A stretch of DNA of 64,000 nucleotides, from NCBI GenBank assembly GCA_037974335.1, contig CM075729.1, positions 131,235,820-131,299,819 of the forward strand, given 5' to 3'. This document shows positions 1-10,360 of this stretch, in pieces (position 1 is the stretch's first letter; the number at the start of each line of letters is the position of its first letter). This DNA comes from Prionace glauca (lineage: Eukaryota > Chordata > Chondrichthyes > Carcharhiniformes > Carcharhinidae). Position numbers and translations under genes: made by a program. The notes below the pieces were generated by a model, which had not been told where the DNA came from, searched no databases, and saw only the letters and a list, made by a program, of their open reading frames with translations.

Positions 1-100
1 CAATAAGCCCCATCGGTCACACTGGGTTACTGTTGGTGGAGACTCGATGGGCCGAAGGGCCTTTTCTCTGCTGTACGTCTCTGTGACCCAGGTCCCGCGC
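1..100 (+). repeat. 3' tail of a CR1 or CR1-tailed SINE
   Basis: The stretch ends with GACTCGATGGGCCGAAGGGC followed by a T/C-rich run and CTGTACG, the 3' tail shared by SINE-A and CR1 copies elsewhere in the window. The rest of the element lies off the left edge. Bases 101-334 show nothing recognisable. Confidence 0.6.
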
Positions 101-334
101 TGGAGAAGGTTGGAAGTTGAGAGACGTGTCCACACCGATCCAGGCCGACACTGTCTCCCGCTGCCCGGTGACAGGGAGGTCGGTGCGAACGGATCACTCC
201 GGTATCAGTTCACTCAGCGCTCTGTCCCAAAGGAAAAACCAACGTGTGGGGAACGGGGAAGCTGATATCCACACTCATTCCAAAGCACCGGTGGGGGAAG
301 GGGAGGGGGGCAGCCTTTAATAAACTCCCATCAT

Positions 335-1815
335 TTGGAGGATAGCCCTCCTCACAGTGCTGCCCCCCTCACAGTGCTGTCCCTCACAGTGCTGCCCCCT
401 CACAGTGCTGCCCCCCTCACAATGCTGCCCCCCTCACAGTGCTGCCCCCCTCACAGTGCTGTCCCTCACAGTGCTGCCCCCTCACAGTGCTGCCCCCCTC
501 ACAATGCTGCCCCCCTCACAATGCTGTCCCTCACAGTGCTGCCCCTCACAGTGCTGTGCCTCACAGTGCTGCCCCCCTCACAGTGCTGTCCCTCACAGTG
601 CTGTCCCTCACAGCGCTGTGCCTCACAGTGCTGCCCCCCTCACAGTGCTGCCCCTCACAGTGCTGCCCCCCTCACAGTGCTGTCCCTCACAGTGCTGTCC
701 CTCACAGTGCTGTGCCTCACAGTGCTGTCCCTCACAGTGCTGTGCCTCACAGTGCTGTCCCTCACAGTGCTGTCCCTCACAGTGCTGCCCCTCACAGTGC
801 TGCCCCCCTCACAGTGCTGTCCCTCACAGTGCTGTCCCTCACAGTGCTGAGCCTCACAGTGCTGTCCCTCACAGTGCTGCCCCCCTCACAGTGCTGCCCC
901 CCTCACAGTGCTGTCCCTCACAGCGCTGTCCCTCACAGTGCTGCCCCTCACAGTGCTGTCCCTCACAGTGCTGTCCCTCACAGTGCTGCCCCCCTCACAG
1001 TGCTGTGCCTCACAGTACTGCCCCTCACAGTGCTGTCCCTCACAGTGCTGCCCCTCACAGTGCTGCCCCTCACAGTGCTGTCCCTCACAGCGCTGCCCCC
1101 CTCACAGTGCTGTCCCTCACAGTTCTGTCCCTCACAGTGCTGCCCCTGACAGTGCTGTCCCTCACAGTGCTGCCCCTCACAGTGCTGTCCCTCACAGTGC
1201 TGCCCCTCACAGTGCTGCCCCTCACAGTGCTGCCCCCCTCACAGTGCTGTCCCTCACAGTGCTGTCCCTCACAGTGCTGAGCCTCACAGTGCTGTCCCTC
1301 ACAGTGCTGCCCCCCTCACAGTGCTGCCCCCCTCACAGTGCTGTCCCTCACAGCGCTGCCCCCCTCACAGTGCTGCCCCTGACAGTGCTGTCCCTCACAG
1401 CGCTGTGCCTCACAGTGCTGCCCCTCACAGTGCTGTCCCTCACAATGCTGCCCCCCTCACAGTGCTGCCCCTCACAGTTCTGCCCCTCACAGTGCTGCCC
1501 CTCACAGTGCTGCCCCTCACAGTGCTGTCCCTCACAGTGCTGCCCCTCACAGTGCTGAGCCTCACAGTGCTGTCCCTCACAGTGCTGTCCCTCACAGTGC
1601 TGAGCCTCACAGTGCTGCCCCTCACAGTGCTGCCCCTCACAGTGCTGCCCCTCACAGTGCTGTCCCTCACAGGTCTGCCTCTCACAGTGCTGTCCCTCAC
1701 AGTGCTGCCCCTCACAGTGCTGAGCCTCACAGTGCTGCCCCTCACAGTGCTGCCCCTCACAGTGCTGCCCCTCACAGTGCAGTCCCTCACAGTTCTGCCC
1801 CTCACAGTGTTACAG
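335..1815. repeat. 15-base minisatellite (CTCACAGTGCTGYCC)
   Basis: About 1.48 kb of tandem 15-base units, with 17-base variants that carry two extra C. Variants in the unit (TGTGCC, TGAGCC, CAGCGC, CAATGC) are interspersed, which suggests local duplication of blocks. The unit is a multiple of three and lacks frequent stops, so long open frames run on both strands. They are repeat artefacts, not genes. Confidence 0.95.
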
Positions 1816-1825
1816 CGAAACATTA

Positions 1826-1985
1826 GCTTATTCTTATTCTTTTATGGATGTGGGCATCGCTGGATCTCCCAGAATTTATCCCCCATCCCTATTTGCCCCT
1901 TCAACTGGAACCACAGCGCTGTGGGGTCTGGAGTCACGTGTAGGCCAGACTGAGGAAAGACAGCAGATTTCCTTCCCAGATAGAG
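1826..1985 (-). mobile_element. SINE-B 3' part
   Basis: Carries the SINE-B landmarks read backwards: ATGGATGTGGGCATCGCTGG, CATCCCTATTTGCCCCTT, GGAGTCACGTGTAGGCCAGA and the AGATTTCCTTCCC segment. The tRNA-like head is missing here. Bases 1986-2114 show nothing clear. Confidence 0.65.
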
Positions 1986-2114
1986 TCATATTCCACAGTA
2001 TTCCTGCCACGCCTGCCCCAGAGTCGGGGAGCGCAGTTCACAGAACGGAATTCTCCACTGGCCTCGTGCCGGATTTTTCGAGCCTCGTCCGAGCTATTCG
2101 TAAAATACCGGACA

Positions 2115-2535
2115 CAGAGATTTACAGCATGGAAACAGGCCCTTTGGCCCAACTTGGCCATGCCCACCAGTTTTTAACCACTAAACTAATCCCAATTGCC
2201 CCCATATCCCTCTGTACCCGTCTTACCCATGTAACTGTCTGAATGCTTTTTAAAAGACAAAATTGTATCTACCTCTACTATTCCCTCTGGCAGCTCGTTC
2301 CAGACACTCACCTCCCTCTGTGTGAAACAATTGCCCCTCTGGGCCCTTTTGTATCTCTCCCCTTTCACCTTAAACCTATGCCCTCTAGTTTTAGACTCTT
2401 TGGAAAGAGATATTGACTATCTCGCTGATCTATGCCCCCCGTTATTTTGTCTATCTCTATAAGTTCATCCCTCAGCCTTCTAACGTTCCAGAGGGAAAAA
2501 GTCCCAGTCTATCCAACTTCTCCTTATCACTCAAA
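2115..2535 (-). mobile_element. old CR1-like LINE 3' end
   Basis: Reads backwards as the C-terminal coding part and tail of a CR1-clade reverse transcriptase. The tail includes GGAAACAGGCCCTTTGGCCC, and the frame at 2186-2368 gives FTQREVSVWNELPEGIVEV, the hallmark FTQR-WN-LP end of these proteins. The copy is decayed and truncated at its 5' side. Confidence 0.75.
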
Positions 2536-2674
2536 CCACCAAACCTCGGTGGCGTGCTAGTTGACTGATCTAAGCCCCTCATTAGTTTATAGACCGCTAT
2601 AAGACCACTCTGGGTCACTATGACAATCGATGATGTTTTTATTGCCATTGTTCCTGGGACTAGTTTCGTGGTGT

Positions 2675-2800
2675 CCAGAATTTATGAATGGGATTTAATT
2701 CCCACCAGTGGCCAGGTTGAGATTTGAACCCGTGTCCCAGAGCACTGGCCTCACTGCCGGGCACTGGATTACGATCCGACTGCGATTATCGCCCCATCTC
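2675..2800 (-). mobile_element. SINE-B head fragment
   Basis: Contains the reversed B-box-like GAGATTTGAACCCGTGTCCC and the neighbouring GCACTGGATTACGA seen in other SINE-B copies. Bases 2801-2969 hold nothing recognised. Confidence 0.55.
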
Positions 2801-2969
2801 CCCATGTGTCAGACTGCTGTCAGCTCGTAGCTTTAACTTTTAATCTGCTGAAAGATTTTCAATCGAGAAAACCTGATTTTGTTTCGGTTCCAGTTATTTT
2901 TCACTGCGCTGGGATTTCTTGCAGCGGAGAAGTTAACAGCTACCCTCGGCAGGGATGAGTTCTGTATAG

Positions 2970-3410
2970 ACTCTTGGAGTGGAGATGCTGGTGTTGGACT
3001 GGGGTAAACACAGTAAGAACATAGAACATAGAACATTACTGCGCAGAACAGGTCCTTCGGCCCACGATGTTGCGCCGACCAGTTACAAAACAATGACCCA
3101 CTAGCCTAAACCAATCCCTTTTCATCCATAAACCTATCCACGGATCTCTTAAACGCCCCCAAACTAGGCGCATTTACAACTGCAGCTGGCAGGGCATTCC
3201 AGTCCCTCACCACCCTCTGGGTAAAGAACCTACCCCTGACATCAGTCCTATAACTACCACCCCTTAATTTAAAGTCGTGCCCCTAGTGCTAGCTTTCTCC
3301 ATCCTAGAAGTCTCACAACGCCAGGTTAACAAGTTTATTTGATTTGAGTTGGCTATCAAATAAACTTATTGGACTTTAACCTGGTGTTGTGAGACTTTTT
3401 AGCAGACTCT
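2970..3410. mobile_element. Penelope-like terminal fragment, split by a LINE
   Basis: GGAGATGCTGGTGTTGGACT and GGGTAAACACAGTAA at 2980-3020 match the end of the Penelope-like element at 41540. The motif resumes at 3306 with AGTCTCACAACGCCAGGTTA and is mirrored at 3353-3400 by TAACCTGGTGTTGTGAGACT, giving arms of about 40 bases. A CR1-B tail is inserted between the two parts. Confidence 0.55.
3019..3305 (-). mobile_element. CR1-B 3' end inserted in a Penelope-like fragment
   Basis: Starts at the 3' terminus with GAACATAGAACATAGAACAT and CAGGTCCTTCGGCCCACGAT, then reads backwards through the conserved C-terminal part of the reverse transcriptase frame (RVVRDW-NALPAA). It is strongly 5' truncated, the usual outcome of LINE insertion. 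Confidence 0.8.
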
Positions 3411-3639
3411 TGGAGTCAGCGTTCCTTATCTGAACGTTGAAATAAAAACAATATGTATTTAAGGGGCCTCGGTGTGATGGTCTCTGGAGTTACATTATTC
3501 TGGCTGTACTCAAATCCAACAATGCAATCCAATTTATCAGCTGGCTACCAAGGAATGTTTGGAGTTTTAACTCTGCTAACACAGAGAGCTTGGTCAGAAA
3601 GGCAGTGTGAAGAACTTGGGGGGGGTGCCAAGCTCACAA

Positions 3640-3850
3640 GCTTTTTCCTAGATTGGAAACCAATATTACGAGGGGCCACGGGCTTAGGGTGAGGGGGGGC
3701 GAGGTGTAATTCGGATGTTGGGGGAGGTTTTTCACACAGAGGGTTGTGGGGGTATGGAATGCTCTGCCAAGTAAGGTGGTGAGGCAGGCACGCTGGATTT
3801 GTTTAAGAGTTACTTAGATAGGCACATGAGCGGGATGGAGGTGGAGGGAT
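3640..3850 (+). mobile_element. CR1-like LINE fragment
   Basis: TTTTTCACACAGAGGGTTGT and GGTATGGAATGCTCTGCC correspond to the FTQR-V-WN-LP C-terminal motif of the CR1-like copies in plus orientation. Bases 3411-3639 and 3851-4039 show nothing recognised. Confidence 0.55.
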
Positions 3851-4039
3851 ATCGGAGACTGTTTTAAAAAGAATAAAGAGCCTTGGGACATCCCTGGGAA
3901 TCAATTGATTCCTATGGACCTTCCAACATATTTTCTGACTCACTTGTTTTACTTTTGAGCTTCTGGGGATTCCCTTGAATGTTTGTATAAGGATGTGCAT
4001 GTTATTGATGTTTTTCTCTTTTAATCCACAGGGTCCGCC

Positions 4040-4735
4040 TTGTTGTCCAACGAGGGACCGTGAGAGAGACACAGAGACCGAGAGAGAGACACAGGGACCG
4101 AGTGAGACACAGGGACCGAGAGAGACACAGGGACCGAGAGAGAGACACAGGGACCGAGAGAGAGACACAGTGACCGAGAGAGACACAGGGACCGAGAGAG
4201 AGACAGGGTCCGAGAGAGACACAGGGACCGAGAGAGAGACACAGGGACCGAGAGAGAGACACAGGGACTGAGAGAGAGACACAGTGACCGAGAGAGACAC
4301 AGAGACCGAGAGAGAGACAGGGTCCAAGAGAGACACAGAGACCGAGAGAGAGACACAGGGACCGAGTGAGACACAGGGACCGAGAGAGACACAGGGACCG
4401 AGAGAGACAGGGGCCGAGAGAGAGACACAGGGACAGAGAGTGAGACACAGGGACCGAGTGAGACACAGGGACCGAGAGAGACAGGGGCCGAGAGAGAGAC
4501 ACAGGGACCGAGAGTGAGACACAGGGACCGAGTGAGACACAGGGACCGAGAGAGACACAGGGACTGAGAGAGAGACACAGGGACCGTGAGAGACACAGGG
4601 ACCGAGTAAGAGACACAGGGACCGAGAGAGAGACACAGGGACCGAGAGAGAGAGACAAGAGGGACCGAGAGAGAGACAGGGACCGAATGAGAGACACAGG
4701 GACCGAGAGGGATTCACAGGGACTGAGAGTGTCCT
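4040..4735. repeat. GACCGAGAGAGAGACACAGG-type minisatellite
   Basis: About 0.7 kb of 16- to 20-base units built from ACAGGGACCGAGAGAGAG with variable numbers of GA. The long leucine/serine/proline-rich minus-strand frames here (up to 304 codons) come only from the repeat. Confidence 0.93.
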
Positions 4736-4736
4736 A

Positions 4737-5110
4737 GTGCTTCACGTTGTTAGTGTACGCTTAAACTGGACCAGATGCCGGGCAACACGAGAGCTCAGTG
4801 ACTGTTTGCTGTGCAGACACATGGATTTGGCCCGGTGTCTGTGGGAGTTTGCGCATTCTCCCCGTGCTTGCGTGGGTTTTCTCCGGGTGCTCCGGTTTCC
4901 TCCCACACCCCAAAGATGTGCTCTTAGGCTAATTGGTGTAACAAATTGTCCCTAAATTCGTCTCCCGTCAACCTGGTTTCCAGTGTGGAGATTAGCGTGG
5001 ACAAGGGTCATGGGTGGAAGAGGGGAGTCACAGTGTTGAAACGGCAGCATGGGCTCGTTGGGCCGAAGGGCCTGTTTCCTGTGCTGTGTTGTTCTTTACT
5101 CTTTGAGAGA
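4737..5110 (+). mobile_element. SINE-C, near full length
   Basis: Has the core shared with SINE-A (GCGCATTCTCCCCGTG, GGGTGCTCCGGTTTCCTCCC) but a different head starting near TTCACGTTGTTAGTGTACGC. It ends in GGGCTCGTTGGGCCGAAGGG and a TTCTTT-rich tail, which resembles the CR1-B 3' end. The minus copy at 13702-14070 aligns along its length. Confidence 0.75.
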
Positions 5111-5334
5111 AGAACAACAGAACAGGTTGACAACAGAATCTTGGCCAGGGTTTAATTACAAGTCAAAATCAAACTTAATTAACAGCTAGTGAGGATTTAG
5201 ATGCTGCATTGCAAGTATTTAGGGAAGGGTGTTGAAGTATTTAAAGTGGACGTTGTGTCTTTATTTGCCGCAGAGATTAAGACACACATTGTTTGGACAG
5301 GATATGGAATAGGGAGACGAGGCTGGAAACATAC

Positions 5335-5712
5335 CGGCTTTGACATTGAGGGTAACTCCACAGCCACTCCAATCGGTGCTAACCGGGAAATAGGTGTTGG
5401 AGCTGCCGCAATAATATCTGGCTGAGTCCTCCTTCCGAAGGCCCCGGATGGTCAGCGAGAATTTCTTACTGGTCCAGTCCTTTGTGCCGATGAATCGCTC
5501 AGTCACGACGGAAGGGTAGAGCGCGATGCTGGATCCCGGGGTCCAGTAAAGGATCCAGGAGATCATCAGATCGCCCGGTTTGGCAGAGCCCCAGATGAAG
5601 TAATGGTTGTCCAGAGTCCTGGAGCTGAAGCAGTTCAGCGTCACGGTCTCGTTCTCCCAGTGAGTCAGGGAGATGGGTGATATGTAGAGAGTGTCGTCAG
5701 CGGCAACAAGAC
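5335..5712 (-). CDS. immunoglobulin V-type exon with J-like end (non-rearranging receptor domain)
   Basis: A 378-base exon with an acceptor (TTTTGCCACAG) before 5712 and a donor (GCCG then GTATGT) after 5335. Both boundaries are in phase 1, as usual for immunoglobulin-superfamily exons. It encodes a V-set domain: first cysteine in TVTLNC, a tryptophan in MISWILYW, the strand D-E stretch RFIGTKDW and KKFSLTIRGL, and the second cysteine in KEDSARYYC. It then runs straight on through a short CDR3-like loop into DWSGCGVTLNVK, which resembles a J strand with the usual F/W-G-x-G altered to S-G-C-G. No heptamer-nonamer signal follows the second cysteine, so joining would be germline. Only this exon was found. 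Leader, membrane and tail exons are not identified, so the receptor type (NITR-like, germline-joined Ig or TCR-like, other V-set) is open. The domain call is firm. Whether the gene is functional is inference. Confidence 0.82.
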
Positions 5713-5824
5713 CTGTGGCAAAACGCAGACCTTTCAGTGCTCATCATCAACAGGAGGGGGAGAAGCTTCAAGGTCACAGGCAAGAAGGACAGTTCATTTT
5801 AACACAGTGACTTGTTCTAAAATA

Positions 5825-6812
5825 AATCCATAGAATAACTACAGTGCAGAAGGAGGCCATTCAGCCCATCGAGTCTGCAACGACCGTCTGAAATAGCATC
5901 TTATCCAGGCCCAAACTATCCCTGTAACTCTGCACATTTAGCATGGCCAATCCACCTAATCTTTGGACACTAAGGGGTAATTTAGCATGGTCAATCCACC
6001 TAACCTACATATCTTTAGAAACTAAGGGGCAATTTAGCATGGCCAATCCACCTAACCTACATATCTTTGGACACTAAGGGGCAATTTAGCATGGCCAATC
6101 CACCTAACCTACATATCTTTGGACACTAAGGGGCAATTTAGCATGGCCAATCCACCTAACCTGCACATCTTGGACACTAAGGGGCAATTTAGCATGACCA
6201 ATCCCTCTAACCTGCACATCTTTGGACACTAAGGGGCAATTTTGCATGACCAATCCACCTAACCTGCACATCTTTGGACACTAAGGGACAATTTAGCATG
6301 GTCAATCCACCTAATCCACACAACTTTGGACACTAAGGGGCAATTTAGCATGACCAATCCACCTAACCTACACATCTTTGGACACTAAGGGGCAATTTAG
6401 CATGGCCAGTCCCCCTAATCTGCACATCTTGGACACTAAGGGGCAAATTAACACGGCCAATCCACCTAACCTACACATTGCTGGATACTAAGGGGCAATT
6501 TAGCATGGCCAATCCACCTAACCTGCACATCTTTGGACACTAAGGGACAATTTAGCATGGCCAATCCACCTAACCTACACATCTTTGGACACTAAGGGGC
6601 AATTTAGCATGGCCAATCCACCTAACCTGCACATCTTTGGACACTAAGGGGCAATTTAGCATGACCAATCCACCTAACCTGCACATCTTTGGACACTAAG
6701 GAGCAATTTAGCATGGCCAATCCCCCTAACCTACACATCTTTGGACACTAAGGGTCAATTTAGCATGGCCAATCCACCTAACCTGCACATCTTTGGAGTG
6801 TGGGAGGAAACC
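5825..6812 (-). mobile_element. SINE-A with internal 52-base array (about 16 units)
   Basis: The tail is at 5825-5935 (TACAGTGCAGAAGGAGGCCA). A tandem array of a 52-base unit follows to about 6795, then a few bases of the core (GTGTGGGAGGAAACC). The unit contains GCAATTTAGCATGGCCAATC, CACCTAACCTGCACATCT and TTGGACACTAAGG. Unexpanded SINE-A copies carry this segment once. Bases 5713-5824, between the V exon and this element, are unassigned. Confidence 0.88.
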
Positions 6813-7164
6813 GAACCACCTTATGATGTGTCAAAGTGCTTTACAGCCAATGAAGACACAGAGAGACAGGTATGGGTTTCTGAAGCCAGAGTGGAAACTA
6901 CCAAGTAGGACTTCAGAATCTCTGGATTACTCCCGGTACTGAGCACTGGTAAGTGTAGGAATAGGTGGATGGAGCAGATGCAGGCGAGGGAGCGGGTACA
7001 GGAGGGAGGAGTTTGAGTTGAGGGATAACAGCACCTTGTCTCCTGGGAGATGGGATCTGTTTAATTCAAGCGGGTTGCAGATAGACGAAGCCAAGATCAA
7101 ATTCCCCAGCAGGGCCATTTGGTCACATTACTGGATAGCAGTCCCACAAACCTGGCAGAGGTGT
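6813..7164. other. no recognised feature
   Basis: Apparently unique sequence. A short minus-strand frame from 7118 begins MALLGNLILASSI and has a leader-like start, but no convincing phase-1 donor follows it, so it is not called as the V-gene leader. Confidence 0.4.
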
Positions 7165-7520
7165 GAAAACCAGCCTCCCATCCATTGACTCTGTCTACAC
7201 TTCCCACTGCCTCGGGAAAAGCAGCCAGCAAAATCACGCACCCCGGACATTCTCTCTTCCACCTTCTTCCATCGGGAAAAAGATACAAAAGTCTGAGGTC
7301 ACGTACCAACCAACTCAAGAACAGCTTCTTCCCTGCTGCTGTCAGACTTTTGAATGGACCTACCTCGCACTAAGTTGATCTTTCTCTACACCCTCGCTGT
7401 GACATTAACACCACATTCTGCACTCCTTTCCTTCTCTGTGAATGGTATGCTTTGTATAGCGCGCAAGGAACAATACTTTTCACTGTATGTAATGCATGTG
7501 ATAATAATCGATCAAATCAG
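7165..7520 (+). mobile_element. L2-like LINE 3' end
   Basis: The plus frame encodes SGKRYKSLRSRTNQLKNSFF then PAAVRLLNG, a typical C-terminus of non-LTR reverse transcriptases. About 140 bases of 3' UTR follow, ending GTGATAATAATCGATCAAAT. The assignment to the L2 clade is tentative. This family recurs on the minus strand at 9508, 11831, 15092, 22140, 24333 and 45766. Confidence 0.7.
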
Positions 7521-8200
7521 AAAGTTGGGAGACAGAGAGCGGGAAGAGTGGGGTGTTAGGTGGGGTCAGAGTAAGATGGAGTGAAATGCAGTCGGAATGA
7601 GGTTTACCGTCTGTGAGGCGAACACACGACTGTGGGAAATAAGGTCAGTAAGTCGCAGATTCCAAGAGCCACAAAGGAGATAAGGTGGTGTGGTTATAAT
7701 GGAGACCTGGTTATAAAGAAGGCCAGGACTATGAAATAACCCTGGGCAGAAGGAGAGGAATGAGAGGCGGAAGGGGTGGCACTGTTGATTAAGGAAAACT
7801 TTACCTTCCCAAACAAGTCAAACATACGGGAGGGCGGGGTTAGAATTGTCCCGTCCTGTCCGACACGGGAATTGTAACAGGCCTGGAGGGTATGGGGATG
7901 GGACCCACACAAAATTCCATTGACGTCGGGCGAGATTTTCCGATCTTGGCGCAGCGGGGAAGTCCCACCCATAATCTCTCTGCTTCAAGTTAAGGGGCAT
8001 CAGAGAACCTGTTATATTTCTGAGTCAATTCTATAGGCCAGCAGGCAGTGAATACGACAGAGAACAAATCCGCAAAGACATTGCAGAATGAGCAAGAAAG
8101 AGTGCTTACAATGGGGGACTTCGTTGAATGTAAACTGGGATAGTAACAGTGTGAAGGGCAGAGAGAGAGGAGCAAGACTTCCTGGGTTGAGTCCTTTCTA
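7521..8200 (+). mobile_element. degraded CR1-like endonuclease region
   Basis: GGAGACCTGGTTATAAAGAA and GGCACTGTTGATTAAGGA resemble the E/T-T-W-L and G-V-A-L-L-I-K stretches of CR1 endonuclease. AGGCAGTGAATACGACAGAG resembles the later RPAGSEYD stretch. A piece of the GGCGGAATTT-type dispersed repeat interrupts it near 7860-8000 in minus orientation. The copy is old, and the call rests on short matches. Confidence 0.4.
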
Positions 8201-8204
8201 CATC

Positions 8205-8660
8205 TGTATCATTTTAAAATTCCTTCGCGAGATGTGGGTGTCGTGGGCCATCCCTAATTGCCCCTGGAGAAGGTACCTCCATGAACCAGTCCCTGAGGTG
8301 GACCTATCACGGGCCGGAGTAGGCCACTCAGTCCCTCAAGCCCTGCTACATCATTCAATAAGACCCTGACTGCACTCAACCCCACATTCCTGTCGACCCC
8401 CCCAACCTTTCACCCCCTTGTTATTCACCCCCCGTATTTTTGAATGGTGACCCCCCCCCCCCCAACCCAGTTCTAGGTTCTCCCACACGGGGAAACATTC
8501 TGTCCATCTCCACCCTGTCAATCAATCAATCTGCCTCTCACTCTTCCAAACTCCAGCAATTACAAACCCAACCTCCCCAATCTCTACTCATAAAACATTC
8601 CACCCATTCCTGGTGTTAGCCTGGTAAATTGTCTCTGAACTACTTGTAAAACATTGAAAT
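8205..8660 (-). mobile_element. SINE-B fragment plus CR1-like fragment
   Basis: 8205-8300 carries SINE-B words (GAGATGTGGGTGTCGTGG, CCATCCCTAATTGCCCCT). From 8301 to about 8660 the minus strand resembles the C-terminal region of a CR1-like LINE (TCATTCAATAAGACCCTGAC, AGGTTCTCCCACACGGGGAA), with a C-run at 8450. Confidence 0.5.
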
Positions 8661-8679
8661 CATTCCTTAAATATAAGGT

Positions 8680-8998
8680 CAGCACAGTGGCACAGCGGTT
8701 AGCACTGCTGCCTCACAGCACCAGGGACTTGGTGTTCAATTCTGGCCTTGGGTCACTGTCTGTGTGGAGTTTGCACATTCTCCCCATGTCTGCATGGGTT
8801 TCCTCCATGTTCTCCAGTTTCCTCCCAGAGTCGAAAGATGTGCGAGTTAGGATGATTGGTCATGGAAGATTGACCGTAATATTAGGGGGGATTGGCAGAG
8901 TAAGTGAGGGTTGCTGGGATAGGATCTGGGCGGGATTACGGTCAGTGCAAACTCGATGGGCCAAATGGCCTCTTTCCACCCTGTAGGGGTTCTATAAA
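8680..8998 (+). mobile_element. SINE-A, unexpanded
   Basis: The tRNA-like head has an A-box-like stretch near GCGGTTAGCACTGCTG and a degraded B box (GTGTTCAATTC). The shared core and the CR1-like tail follow (ACTCGATGGGCCAAATGGCC, TTCTATA). Only one, decayed, copy of the 52-base segment is present. Confidence 0.85.
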
Positions 8999-9004
8999 GG
9001 AACA

Positions 9005-9370
9005 GCTGTTCCTGAGTTGAAGGGTCAGTCAAGAGGGGACATAGGTTCACAGTGACAGGCAGGAGGTTTGGGGGGATGTGAGGAAAAACCTTCTTATCCG
9101 GAAGGTGGTGAGGGTCTGGAATGCGCTGCCTGGGAGCGTGGTAGAGGTGGGACGCCTCACGTCCTTTAGAAAATAACTGGATCAGCGCTTGGGACGTCAT
9201 AACTCTCAGGGCCACGGGCCAAGTGCAGGCAAATAGGATTGGGTGGGAGGCCGATATGGATCCAATGGACCGAAGGGCCTCTTCTGCGCTGTCTGATTCT
9301 ATAAGGTGACCGACACTGTACCCCAGGTGCGGCCTCCCCAATACCCTGTACAAGTGAAGTACAACCTTCG
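9005..9370 (+). mobile_element. CR1-like LINE 3' end
   Basis: Plus-strand C-terminal motif around AGGTGGTGAGGGTCTGGAAT and tail TGGACCGAAGGGCCTCTTCT at 9005-9305. A small minus-strand CR1-like piece (CAGGTGCGGCCTCCCCAATA) follows at 9307-9370. Bases 9371-9507 are unassigned. Confidence 0.65.
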
Positions 9371-9507
9371 CAGGTAATTATCCAACTCTCTTTGGAAAGA
9401 TACACAATGGAATCTCTCGGGAAAAGCGGGTGAAAGTAGCAGTAAAGATTCGAGTCCAGATTCTAACTAACAGCAACGAGCCTCCATTCAACTGCTTGAT
9501 CGAATTT

Positions 9508-10360
9508 GATTTGACTTCTTATTGTCACATGTATTAGCATTCATACTGTTCATAGAGAAGGAAAGGAGAGAGTGCAGAATGTAGTGTTACAGTCATAGCG
9601 GGGGTGGAGAGAAAGATCAACTTAATGCGAAGTAGGTCCATTCAAAAGTCTGTTTTTGATTTGATTTATTATTGTCACATGTATTAATACACAGTGAAAA
9701 GTGTTGTTTCTTGCGCGCTTTACAGACAAAGCATACCGTTTGTAGAGAAGGGAAGGAGAGAGTGCAGAATGTAGTGTTTCAGTCACAGCGAGGGTGTAGA
9801 GAAAGATCAACTTAGTGACGTAGATACAGATAAAGCACACCGTTCATAGAGAAGGAAAGGAGAGAGTGCAGAATGTAGTGTTTCAGTCACAGTGAGGGTG
9901 TAGAGAAAGATCAGCTTAATGCGAGGTAGGTCCATTCAAAAGTCTGATGGTTTTTGATTTGATTTATTATTGTCACTGTGTATTAGTACACAGTGAAAAG
10001 TATTGTTTCTTGCACGCTATACAGACAAAGCATACCGTTCATAGAGAAGGGAAGGAGGGAGTGCAGAATGTAGTGTTACAGCGAGGGTGTAGAGAAAGAT
10101 CAGCTTAATGCGAGGTAGGTCCATTCAAAAGTCTGACAGCAGCAGGGAAGAAGCTGTTCTTGAGTATGTGACCTCAGACTTTTGTATCTTTTTCCCGAAG
10201 GGGAAAGAGAGAATGTCCGGGGTGCGTTGGGGGGGGAGGTCCTTGATTATGCCGGCTGCTTTTCCCGATGCAGCGGGAAGTGCAGACAGAGTCAATGGAT
10301 TGGAGGCTGCCTCCGAACAGTGGAAGGTGAATCACTCCGATTTCCCTGGTCTCCGCTGAG
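9508..10360 (-). repeat. four serial L2-like LINE 3' ends
   Basis: Four head-to-tail pieces of the same LINE 3' end begin near 9508, 9653, 9825 and 9953. Three of them open with GATTTGATTTATTATTGTCA or a close variant. Earlier copies stop at or near CCATTCAAAAGTCT, and the last extends into the coding end (to about 10360). Confidence 0.8.

Noticed and set aside
335-1815. Long open frames on both strands (up to 307 codons)
   Set aside because: They encode only the 15-base repeat, whose length is a multiple of three, in several frames at once.
3803-4717. 304-codon minus-strand frame rich in leucine, serine and proline
   Set aside because: It lies almost wholly in the GACCGAGAGAG minisatellite. 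Neighbouring frames are equally open.
5201-5335. Recombination signal after the V exon
   Set aside because: No CACAGTG heptamer with spaced nonamer follows the second cysteine or the exon end. The exon reads on to a splice donor.
6927-7118. MALLGNLILASSI frame as the leader exon of the V gene
   Set aside because: No donor in the expected phase follows the hydrophobic stretch, and its lack of a charged start and cleavage site is not convincing.
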